This document shows positions 1-5,710 of a stretch of 8,750 nt of DNA, one piece after another; position 1 is the first letter of the stretch, and each line of letters begins with the position of its first letter. The stretch is from NCBI GenBank assembly GCA_040255925.1, contig JBDZVX010000102.1:1-8750 (forward strand). Reading direction: 5' to 3'. This DNA comes from Nitrolancea sp040255925 (GTDB lineage Bacteria; Chloroflexota; Chloroflexia; Thermomicrobiales; Thermomicrobiaceae). A program made the translations under genes and the position numbers. The notes under the pieces were generated by a model. It had not been told where the DNA came from. It saw only the letters and a program-made list of their open reading frames with translations, and made no database searches.

Positions 1-1
1 C

Positions 2-985
2 TCATGCCGCTCGGGTATCAAATCCCGAGCCACGGTTTTGAAAGGCCCTCTTAGTACCGGCTACGGCTGGGTGCAGATGGGGATGGATGACCGGCTCCTG
101 GGTATTCCGCTCTGGATGATCCTGCTGCTGCCCTTCGCCAAGATCCTGGCGACATCACTGAGTATCGGATCGGGCGGGTCCGGCGGCATCTTCGGGCCGG
201 GAATGGTGATCGGCGGGATGGTTGGCGCCGCCTTCTGGCGTTTGGCCTATCCGATCCTGCCCGGAATGCCGGCCGAGCCGGCCCCGTTCACCATCATCGC
301 GATGATGGCGCTCTTCGGTGGGATCGCCCACGCGCCGCTGGCCGTGATGCTCATGGTTGCCGAGATGACCGGGAACCTCTCGCTGCTTGCGCCGGCGATG
401 ATCGCGGTCGGCCTGTCCTCGGTGGTGTGTGGTGACCGCACGATCTATACGAGCCAGTTGCCGACCCGTGCGGATTCGCCCGCCCACCGGTATCAATTCA
501 GCTTCCCACTCTTGACCAGGCTGACCGTGCGTGAGTCGATGGACCTGGCGCCACTCCTGCTGCGGCCCGATCTGCCGGTCGTAGAGGCCAAGCGGTGGCT
601 GGTGGACCGTAATCTTTCGGGGGCGCCAGTGGTGGAGGAGGATGGGCGTCTGCTCGGCGTGGCAACGCTCACCGACATTGAGCGCGCGCCGCAGGCCGAT
701 GGTGAGCCGGTGCCGGTTTATACGGTTATGACGCGCGATCCGGTGACGATCGAGCCGGCGGCGGGCCTGGACCTTGCGCTGGAGAAGCTGGCCACCTACC
801 GGAAAAGCTGGATGCCGGTCGTGGAGGGGCTGGAGTCGATCGTGGTCGGAACGATCAGCGCCGCGAATATCAACCGCCGCTACCGGCTGGCGCTCAAGCG
901 GAGTAGCCGCCGCATGCGGGACATGACCACCGGTTCGGATGGTCTGAGTGAGCGGCGTCCGGATCAGCCAGCATCCCATAGCTGA
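2..985 (+). CDS. ClC-family chloride channel/antiporter with C-terminal CBS pair (5' partial)
   Basis: This is the C-terminal half of a ClC anion channel or H+/Cl- exchanger, an inner-membrane protein that moves chloride. The frame is open from base 2; a TTG at 38 is the first possible start codon but is internal to the family, so it is not a true start. Counting from the TTG, residues 7-130 are the last transmembrane part, with the ClC filter motif GSGGSGGIFGPG at 44-55 and a second conserved stretch GGIAHAPLAVMLMVAEMTG at 94-112. Two CBS domains follow (about 165-217 and 227-281; 'SGAPVVEEDGRLLGVATLTD' and 'SWMPVVE...VVGTIS'). These usually bind adenine nucleotides and tune transport. A basic, serine-rich tail ends at TGA 983-985. 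The gating-glutamate region (GxEGP) lies outside the window. Codons 2-37 do not look like the hydrophobic helix expected there (see findings), so the gene may be broken at its left edge. The family call is secure. Confidence 0.9.
   Translation, partial: SCRSGIKSRATVLKGPLSTGYGWVQMGMDDRLLGIPLWMILLLPFAKILATSLSIGSGGSGGIFGPGMVIGGMVGAAFWRLAYPILPGMPAEPAPFTIIAMMALFGGIAHAPLAVMLMVAEMTGNLSLLAPAMIAVGLSSVVCGDRTIYTSQLPTRADSPAHRYQFSFPLLTRLTVRESMDLAPLLLRPDLPVVEAKRWLVDRNLSGAPVVEEDGRLLGVATLTDIERAPQADGEPVPVYTVMTRDPVTIEPAAGLDLALEKLATYRKSWMPVVEGLESIVVGTISAANINRRYRLALKRSSRRMRDMTTGSDGLSERRPDQPASHS
9..30. repeat. Perfect 7-bp inverted repeat at the left edge
   Basis: GCTCGGG (9-15) and CCCGAGC (24-30) are exact reverse complements around an 8-base loop TATCAAAT. 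It sits just before the place where recognisable ClC homology begins. It may be a chance hairpin, part of a repeat, or a rearrangement junction. It resembles a tRNA T-arm, but the loop is one base too long and nothing else of a tRNA is visible. Confidence 0.4.
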
Positions 986-1008
986 ACCGTCGTCATGCCG
1001 GGTAGCGG

Positions 1009-1340
1009 TCAGGCTTCCGGAACGATGACCAGGTCGTGGCGGACATCGATGACGCCGGGGGGTGTCCCAGGCATCATCCCAAGCCTTACGCTCTTGGAAG
1101 TGTGAGGAGACGGTGCCGCTCAGCGTGACGACACCCCGGTGGACGCTGATTTGGATGTTGGTGGCATTGACCCAGGTGTCGCTGACTATCCGGTTATTCA
1201 CATCGGCGGCAAGGTTGGTGTCGGAGCGCGTGATCTGGTGCGCGTGTGGCGGCCTGCGGTAGGGAGCGTCGTAGCCATAGTGGGAGGACGTCGTCCAGTA
1301 GTAAGGGGCATTCCGTGGCCTTCTGATGGTCGTCGCGCAT
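1009..1340 (-). pseudogene. BON-domain protein gene with two apparent single-base frameshifts
   Basis: BON domains are small alpha/beta modules of about 60 residues found in periplasmic or secreted proteins (OsmY, for example) and thought to bind phospholipid or other envelope surfaces. Reading the minus strand from ATG 1340-1338 gives MRDDHQKATECP. After dropping one base from the run at 1305-1308 the frame continues YYWTTSSHYGYDAPYRRPPH and into the BON core: 'LAADVNNRIVSDTWVNATNI', 'GVVTLSGTV', 'WDDAWDTP'. After dropping one base from the six-base run at 1057-1062 it ends GVIDVRHDLVIVPEA at TGA 1011-1009. The span of 332 bases minus 2 gives exactly 110 codons (109 aa), with the BON domain at about residues 42-107. 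An AGGA lies 10 bases before the ATG. The domain is complete in content, so either the gene decayed recently or the bases are assembly errors. It converges on the ClC gene with a 23-base gap. The BON call is strong; the exact N-terminus is less certain. Confidence 0.72.
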
Positions 1341-1709
1341 GTCTACGACGTCCTATAGCTGGTGCCGGCTCCACCCGAATGGTAGGCAAGCCGTCCCGGG
1401 GAAACTTCTGCAGGATCGAGACCAGGTGCCGGATCAGGATCGATTGAACGGCTACCGTTATACTTGACATAAGCTGTGATTGGTTCGGGTCGGATTTGCC
1501 GCCGAGCCAGAGGGAACTGGATTGGTTGGATCCTCTTGTGATGACATGGAATCCGAGGACGGACCAGGAAATCGGTTCGGGACGAATGATAGGATGACGG
1601 CGGGAGCGACCCCGAATTTGCGACCACGAACGATCTCAGCCTGTCGTGCCCGGTCCGGTAGGTTGGTGGCCGCTCAGTGAGAGAAACGCGGCCGGTGAGG
1701 AGGTAGGGG
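1341..1709. other. Gene-poor interval between BON gene and DUF2807 gene
   Basis: No open frame here has recognisable protein features. On the minus strand an ATG at 1470 opens a frame reading 'HLVSILQKFPRDGLPTIRVE' with GC-rich third positions, but it has no family resemblance and runs out of frame into the BON gene. A TTGACA occurs at 1464-1469 on the plus strand without a matching -10 box at 16-18 bases. The upstream regions of both flanking, divergently oriented genes must lie here, but I cannot place a promoter confidently. Confidence 0.4.
1697..1704 (+). promoter_or_regulatory. Strong ribosome binding site for the DUF2807 gene
   Basis: GAGGAGGT lies 5 bases before ATG 1710 and is close to the full anti-Shine-Dalgarno complement. 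It fixes the start of the downstream lipoprotein gene. Confidence 0.75.
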
Positions 1710-2426
1710 ATGCGAGCCTTGATCGTAATCGGGATCATTGTGCCGGTCTTGCTCCTGGCCGGCGTTGCCTGCACGATGCAGCAGGGATCGGGAACGACGA
1801 TAACCGAGTCCCGGGATGTGCGGGGGTTCAATCAGGTGGATTTTGAAGGGTTCGGCACCGTCATCATCAACCAGGGAGATCGAGAAGCGCTGGAAATCGA
1901 GGCGGAGGATAATATCACGCCGCAGATCAGGACGAAGGTAGAGAATCAGATCCTCAAGATCGATTTCCGGACCAACACCATGCGCCCGACGAAGCCGATC
2001 ATCTTCCGCTTAACGGTCAAAGATCTTAATGCCCTCGATTTCTCCGGTGCCGCCAACGTTCAGGCATCGAATCTGAACGCGACGAATTTGGAACTGACCT
2101 TCAGCGGCGCCGGGTCGGGGAATCTGGACGGCTTGCGCGTGGACGGCCTCAAGACGACGATTATCGGAGCGGGGAAGGTCACCGCGTCCGGAACCACTAC
2201 GACACAGGAAGCGCACATCGACGGCGCCGGTGAATACCTTGCCGGCGATCTTCAGAGCAAAAACGCGACAGTCGATGTGGACGGTGCCGGGAAAGCGACG
2301 GTCCGGGCCAGCGATGACCTGAACGTCCAGATCAGCGGCGCGGGTAGCGTCGACTACTATGGAAATCCGCGTGTCACCCAGAATATCTCTGGAGCGGGGA
2401 GAGTCACCAAGCTCGGCGGTTCGTAA
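1710..2426 (+). CDS. DUF2807 (head-GIN/putative auto-transporter adhesin) family lipoprotein
   Basis: A 238-aa exported protein of the DUF2807 family, whose members fold as small right-handed beta-helices; the cellular role is not established. Residues 1-20 are a hydrophobic signal segment (RALIVIGIIVPVLLLAGVA) followed by Cys21. The context GVA-C is a weak lipobox, so surface anchoring through a lipidated cysteine is likely but not certain. The family start signature follows: 'ITESRDVRGFNQVDFEGFGTVIINQGDREALEIEAEDNI' spans 31-69. From 111 on, seven turns carry a Gly-Ala mark (GA at 113, 133, 153, 172, 192, 210, 228; spacing 18-20 residues), each in a context such as FSGAG, IDGAG or ISGAG, as expected for beta-helix rungs. 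The protein ends shortly after the last rung, so it appears complete. It starts at ATG 1710 behind a near-perfect Shine-Dalgarno and seems to be a single-gene unit. The family call is firm and no function beyond envelope location can be read. Confidence 0.88.
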   Translation: MRALIVIGIIVPVLLLAGVACTMQQGSGTTITESRDVRGFNQVDFEGFGTVIINQGDREALEIEAEDNITPQIRTKVENQILKIDFRTNTMRPTKPIIFRLTVKDLNALDFSGAANVQASNLNATNLELTFSGAGSGNLDGLRVDGLKTTIIGAGKVTASGTTTTQEAHIDGAGEYLAGDLQSKNATVDVDGAGKATVRASDDLNVQISGAGSVDYYGNPRVTQNISGAGRVTKLGGS

Positions 2427-2441
2427 CCACCTTCTTCCACG

Positions 2442-2467
2442 TTCAGCCGGGTCCGCGCGGCGCTGAA
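2442..2467 (+). terminator. Candidate transcription terminator/stem-loop after DUF2807 gene
   Basis: TTCAGC (2442-2447) pairs with GCTGAA (2462-2467) around a GC-rich loop, 16 bases past the stop codon. There is no T-run after it, so intrinsic termination is uncertain. The position favours a 3'-end structure. Confidence 0.35.
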
Positions 2468-2490
2468 GACACCGCGCTCAAGAGACGAAT

Positions 2491-2504
2491 CCGGCTGAAG
2501 CCGG
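2491..2504. repeat. Perfect palindromic hairpin CCGGCTGAAGCCGG
   Basis: CCGGCT and AGCCGG flank a two-base centre. Its left half plus three bases (CCGGCTGAA, 2491-2499) is also the exact complement of TTCAGCCGG at 2442-2450, so the two structures are mutually exclusive folding partners. Confidence 0.45.
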
Positions 2505-2554
2505 CTCGGATACGGAAATGTGAAACGCCATTCTCGTCTTCTGAGCCCACGCTT

Positions 2555-2626
2555 CGTCATCCTGAACGAAGTGAAGGATCTCTATTTCTATGATGTCGAA
2601 ATTCATTGCTAGCGCTCAGAATGATG
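2555..2626. repeat. Dispersed intergenic repeat with inverted ends ('TCATCCTGA.CGAAG' type)
   Basis: The left end (2555-2581) contains TCATCCTGAACGAAG followed by TGAAGGATCT. This closely resembles a motif I know as a widespread intergenic repeat in many bacterial genomes, Chloroflexota among them, where it is often mistranslated as 'VILSEAKDL'. The right end CGCTCAGAATGATG (2613-2626) matches the reverse complement of the left end at 11 of 14 bases, giving a 72-base element with imperfect terminal inverted repeats. It encodes nothing. A MITE-like or REP-like origin is inference. Confidence 0.6.
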
Positions 2627-2897
2627 ATGAGCCGCAGTTCGATCCGATGAGCCGGACGGGTTGAGCCGTTCTTATAGAAGGCGCCCAGCCGGCGTCCCGC
2701 AGTAGCCTTTGGGACACTGGTCATTCCCTGGCTCTCTTCGTCCCGGTAGGCGGCCGCCAACTCTTACACCTTTGTTAGTCCCCAACCGGGCGCCTGTCAG
2801 CCCACTGTGATGTCCTCCATCTACAGTATGAGCAGGCAGTTGCACACCAGGCTCGTCAACGGCTTATCGAAGGCGATGCGCGACGAGCGGAGCCGGT

Positions 2898-2927
2898 TTG
2901 ACCCGGTTCCGTGGGATAGCGCGATAA
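2898..2927 (+). promoter_or_regulatory. Weak promoter candidate upstream of the small secreted protein
   Basis: TTGACC (2898-2903) and CGATAA (2922-2927) are separated by 18 bases, about 60 bases before the gene start. The -35 is good and the -10 is poor; this is a suggestion only. Confidence 0.22.
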
Positions 2928-2985
2928 CCGGTAGCCATCCGGGAAGCTTCCGTACTGGCGAGAGGGTCATCACCGAGGTGAGAGG

Positions 2986-3462
2986 TTGCTTGGGGTGTTA
3001 AGACGACTCGCACTGGCTACCACGTTCGGTTTCCTGGCGCTGTTGTTTGCCGTCCTGCCTGCGAGTGCCGGGTTGGTCTGGTGCCAGGGCGACCCGATCG
3101 TCAGCCTCAATGGCACGCAGGTGCAGATCCTCGTGGCGATCCCGGCCGATGATCAGCCGCGCGTGACCGGACCGATCCAGGTGGAAATTGGAACGCCGGC
3201 CTCGGTCAACCGGAAGCTGATCTCAACGGATAGCGGGTTTAACAACCACGGCGAGACGGTCACGTTCCGCGATACGAAGGGTGGTTTCTCCGGATCGGTT
3301 TTTCCAGTCGACGTCTCGGTATCGATACCGGTTGATGCCTCTCGCTCCAGCCGTGATATCCCGGCCAAATTGACGATCATCACCAAAAACGCTGACCCAT
3401 TGCTGGTCTATGGTACGGCGGCTCAGACTCGCACGCACATTAATGTCTCAAGTACCTCCTAG
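2986..3462 (+). CDS. Small secreted protein of unknown function
   Basis: I cannot assign a characterised function to this 158-aa protein. It has a classical signal peptide: two arginines at 6-7, a hydrophobic stretch at 8-24 and a PASA/G cleavage site after residue 28. The mature part of about 130 residues begins GLVWCQGDPIVSLNGTQVQI and is rich in valine, isoleucine, serine and threonine, with alternating hydrophobic residues that suggest an all-beta domain. It has a single cysteine (Cys33), no membrane segment after the signal and no catalytic motif that I can see. TTG 2986 is chosen because GAGGTG (2975-2980) stands five bases ahead; a GTG at 2995 would give a 155-aa version with the same signal peptide. 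The 65-base gap to the diguanylate cyclase on the same strand allows co-transcription, which is not proof of a shared role. The C-terminus is a serine/threonine-rich tail ending at TAG. Confidence 0.75.
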   Translation: MLGVLRRLALATTFGFLALLFAVLPASAGLVWCQGDPIVSLNGTQVQILVAIPADDQPRVTGPIQVEIGTPASVNRKLISTDSGFNNHGETVTFRDTKGGFSGSVFPVDVSVSIPVDASRSSRDIPAKLTIITKNADPLLVYGTAAQTRTHINVSSTS

Positions 3463-3527
3463 CCCTGTTCGATGGCGCTGACTGCGCGCTTGGCCAGCGG
3501 GTTCCGAACACGAGGTGAGTGGCGATA

Positions 3528-5384
3528 ATGAACGGGCTTCGCCCATCGGTCTTGCTGTACATCGTAGCGGTTGCTGTAGCGGCGCTGGCGGTCCTGCTGG
3601 CTGCCGTCTTGTACACGGGCTTGCCGGACCGCCACCAGACCGTGATCGCGCTCCTGATGACCGGGTTGCTGATCCTAGCGCTCCGCTTTCCGCTTCACGT
3701 TGGGGAAAAGACCAAGCTGGTGTTCGATACCAGCGTGCTCTTCGCGGCGGTCCTGCTCTTTGGGCCGGCGGTCGCGATCGTCGTCGCCGGGTCCGGGATG
3801 CTTGCCGGACAGCTCCTCCGCCGGGCGTCCTGGGTACAGATGGTCTTCAATAGCGCCCAGGCGATGCTTCAAGCGGCCGGCGCCAGCTTGCTGATGACTG
3901 CTGCCGGTTGGCGGCTTGGCGATCTCAGCTTAAACCAACCGGCTCAGTTTCTGGTGATCCCGCTGGCGGTCGCGGTCATGTACGTGATCAACACCAGCGC
4001 GGTTGCGATCATCATCGCGCTTCAATCCGGGCAACCCCTCCGGCCGGTCTGGCAGCAACTGATGAGGAACCTTGACCCATTGGAGCACCTGGCCCAACTG
4101 GCCATCGGCTTCCTGGCGGTGATCGTCGTGAATAGCGCCATCTGGGCCTTGCCGCTTCTGATCCTCCCTGCCACGGTTAGCTACCGGGCCGTTGCCCATA
4201 GGCTGCGGCAGGAACCTGAGATGACCGCGAAATCCGGTCCGGAACGGCCCGCTGGTCACTTCCAACGGCTGCTGGATTCGGCGAGTGATGGTGTCTTCAG
4301 TATCGACCAGGACGGCCGCTGTACCTTCATCAATCGCGCCGCGGCCGAGTTGCTCGGCTATGCCCCTGAAGATCTGTTGGGTCAGGCGATCCACCAGATC
4401 ATCCATCACACCCGGAAGGATGGTACATCGTACCCTGGCGATAGCTGTCCGGATTTCACGGCGTTGAAGCTGGGCCGGGGTATACGCCTGGATGATGAGA
4501 TCCTCTGGCGCCACGATGGCGCCATGCTCCACGTCCACTACGCGGTCTCACCGATCGTTGAGAGTGGAAACATCACCGGGGCAGTCGTCGTCTTCAGCGA
4601 TAGCAGTGAGCGCCATGCGTTACAGGAGCGGCTTCGTCACCAGGCCCTCCACGATCCATTGACCGGGCTTCCCAACCGCATCCTGTTCATGCACCGGCTC
4701 GATCAACGGCTGGCGAACCCGGAGCAATCGAGTGCCGCGCTCGCGGTGCTCTTTCTGGATCTGGATGGCTTCAAGTTCATCAATGACGCACTTGGGCATG
4801 AAGCTGGTGATCAAGTACTCGTGGTGGTGGCCGAACGTCTCAATGCCTGTGTGCGGGAGGGCGATACCGTCGCCCGGTTCGGTGGGGACGAGTTTACGAT
4901 CCTGCTGGACAGCCTGGCTGAAACCAGCGACGCCACCGAGATCGCCGCCCGGATCGTCGAGCACTTGCAGGAACCGATTACCGTCAATCAGTACCGGATC
5001 TCGCTCACTCTAAGTGTCGGGGTCGCCCTGAGTCTATCGCCACGGGATCTCTCCGGTGATCTCCTGCGCCATGCTGACGCGGCCATGTACGCGGCCAAGG
5101 CGGATGGGAAGGCGCGCTTTACCGTGTTCGATTCGAGGGGACAGGTGAGCGCACGGGATCGCTCGTACTCCGCGTGCCGTAAAGGCCCCAGCCGGACCAG
5201 TAGTGACGGTCAAGGCGATCATGATCCCGCCGGCCAAGCGGTGCGATTCGTCCGGGTCGGCAAGCATGGCATCCTTCGTCTTCCGGTCTGGATCGACAGC
5301 GACCCATGGAAACTGAACGCGCTCGATCCGTCCCCGCCGGTAGATGGCTCGTTCGAGGATGGCGGGCTTGAGGACGCGGGCTAA
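3528..5384 (+). CDS. Membrane-bound PAS-GGDEF diguanylate cyclase
   Basis: Predicted to make cyclic di-GMP from two GTP at the inner membrane. The start is ATG 3528, nine bases after AGGTGA; the GTG at 3519 directly abuts that site and is unlikely. In the 618-aa product, residues 8-225 form about six hydrophobic helices, a MASE-type sensor region that most resembles the MASE9 kind ('KLVFDTSVLFAAVLLFGPAV'). A PAS domain follows (about 244-362, 'LLDSASDGVFSIDQDGRCTF'), then a GGDEF domain (about 370-535). The active site GGDEF is at 452-456, the metal-binding aspartate lies in FLDLDGF (409-415), and the product-inhibition site R443-E-G-D446 sits five residues before GGDEF, as in PleD, so feedback control is expected. 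No EAL domain follows. The GGDEF domain ends by about 536 (TVFDS); the remaining ~80 residues have no recognisable fold and may be a frameshift product of the GGGG run at 5137-5140. The enzyme call is secure; the signal sensed is unknown. Confidence 0.92.
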   Translation: MNGLRPSVLLYIVAVAVAALAVLLAAVLYTGLPDRHQTVIALLMTGLLILALRFPLHVGEKTKLVFDTSVLFAAVLLFGPAVAIVVAGSGMLAGQLLRRASWVQMVFNSAQAMLQAAGASLLMTAAGWRLGDLSLNQPAQFLVIPLAVAVMYVINTSAVAIIIALQSGQPLRPVWQQLMRNLDPLEHLAQLAIGFLAVIVVNSAIWALPLLILPATVSYRAVAHRLRQEPEMTAKSGPERPAGHFQRLLDSASDGVFSIDQDGRCTFINRAAAELLGYAPEDLLGQAIHQIIHHTRKDGTSYPGDSCPDFTALKLGRGIRLDDEILWRHDGAMLHVHYAVSPIVESGNITGAVVVFSDSSERHALQERLRHQALHDPLTGLPNRILFMHRLDQRLANPEQSSAALAVLFLDLDGFKFINDALGHEAGDQVLVVVAERLNACVREGDTVARFGGDEFTILLDSLAETSDATEIAARIVEHLQEPITVNQYRISLTLSVGVALSLSPRDLSGDLLRHADAAMYAAKADGKARFTVFDSRGQVSARDRSYSACRKGPSRTSSDGQGDHDPAGQAVRFVRVGKHGILRLPVWIDSDPWKLNALDPSPPVDGSFEDGGLEDAG

Positions 5385-5579
5385 GACCGGGCCGTTATCC
5401 GTATGAGGCGCGTCCGCTACCCGACCTCCGCCCCGCGTCTGTTCGCAACAATCCGTGGGACACCAAACAAGGAGAACCACGCGCCCTGGCACCCCGTTGA
5501 TTATGCGATAAGATGACTCTGCCAGTGGCTGGCGTCGCCTGCCGCTGGATGTTTTCTGGCCTGGGGTTGGGCCTTGGGG

Positions 5580-5585
5580 TATAAT
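5580..5585 (+). promoter_or_regulatory. Consensus -10 box (TATAAT) of the topoisomerase promoter
   Basis: TATAAT is a perfect -10 hexamer preceded by GGGG. The -35 region 16-18 bases upstream (around CTGGCC) is poor, so the promoter may need an activator or rely on the -10. Transcription would start near 5592, leaving a leader of roughly 120 bases. Confidence 0.55.
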
Positions 5586-5596
5586 CCCAGCGTGAA

Positions 5597-5619
5597 ATAG
5601 AACATAAGTACTATTCTAT
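5597..5619. promoter_or_regulatory. Operator-like inverted repeat at the predicted transcription start
   Basis: ATAGAA (5597-5602) and TTCTAT (5614-5619) are exact inverted copies 11 bases apart, in an A/T-rich island within GC-rich DNA and just after the TATAAT box. The inner GAAC-ATAA-GTAC (5600-5611) is one base from the GAAC-N4-GTTC LexA-type box of Gram-positive bacteria. A repressor site is plausible; the identity of the regulator is a guess. Confidence 0.4.
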
Positions 5620-5710
5620 CGGGGCACTTGTCGTGAAACCGGTCCCCGGTGGAACCAGACACGCCGCTTCCGCGCGAGCGACTCAAGCAGCTGGCGGCCA
5701 GGGGAAGAAC

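Larger units (their letters stand above)
2427..2985. other. Long intergenic region with hairpins and a dispersed repeat
   Basis: About 560 bases with no credible gene. The first 80 bases hold two stem-loops (2442-2467 and 2491-2504). Then comes a repeat element with inverted ends (2555-2626). From 2627 to 2985 I see only weak promoter-like sequence and the ribosome binding site of the next gene. Two short open frames (2557-2760 minus, 2807-3001 plus) lack any protein-like signature; the first simply translates the repeat ('RDPSLRSG'). Confidence 0.6.
5385..5710. other. Intergenic region before the topoisomerase genes
   Basis: No plus-strand gene is credible here. A minus-strand open frame (5492 to 5034) spans the left half and the tail of the cyclase gene. 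Its portion from about 5400 to 5160 has GC-rich third codon positions and protein-like composition ('ARVLKPAILERAIYRRGRIE') but no family that I recognise. The right half holds a TATAAT box, an operator-like inverted repeat and a leader of about 120 bases for the GyrB/ParE gene. A frame open from GTG 5633 adds 26 residues that match nothing in the family. Confidence 0.5.

Noticed and set aside
1..40. Possible tRNA 3' end (T-arm-like hairpin at 9-30)
   Set aside because: The loop has 8 instead of 7 bases, lacks the TTC at the right place, and the following bases do not end in CCA; the other arms would lie outside the window.
155..1201. Long minus-strand open frame (348 codons)
   Set aside because: Only its first ~90 bases or so match a protein family (BON). 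After the homopolymer at 1057-1062 it is out of frame, and most of it is antisense to the well-conserved ClC/CBS gene.
1464..1492. TTGACA as a promoter -35 box on the plus strand
   Set aside because: The hexamers 16-18 bases downstream are GC-rich and unlike a -10 box.
2557..2760. Short minus-strand open frame
   Set aside because: Its C-terminus is simply the translation of the dispersed repeat (RDPSLRSG), a well-known source of false hypothetical proteins.
2807..3001. Short plus-strand open frame before the secreted protein
   Set aside because: No Shine-Dalgarno at its GTG, no protein-like pattern, and it overlaps the start of a gene with a clear signal peptide.
3930..4538. Minus-strand open frame of 202 codons
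   Set aside because: Antisense to the membrane and PAS part of the cyclase; composition typical of an out-of-frame translation.
5633..5710. Upstream GTG start for the B subunit adding 26 residues
   Set aside because: The added residues have no counterpart in the family, and ATG 5711 has its own well-spaced GGGGA.
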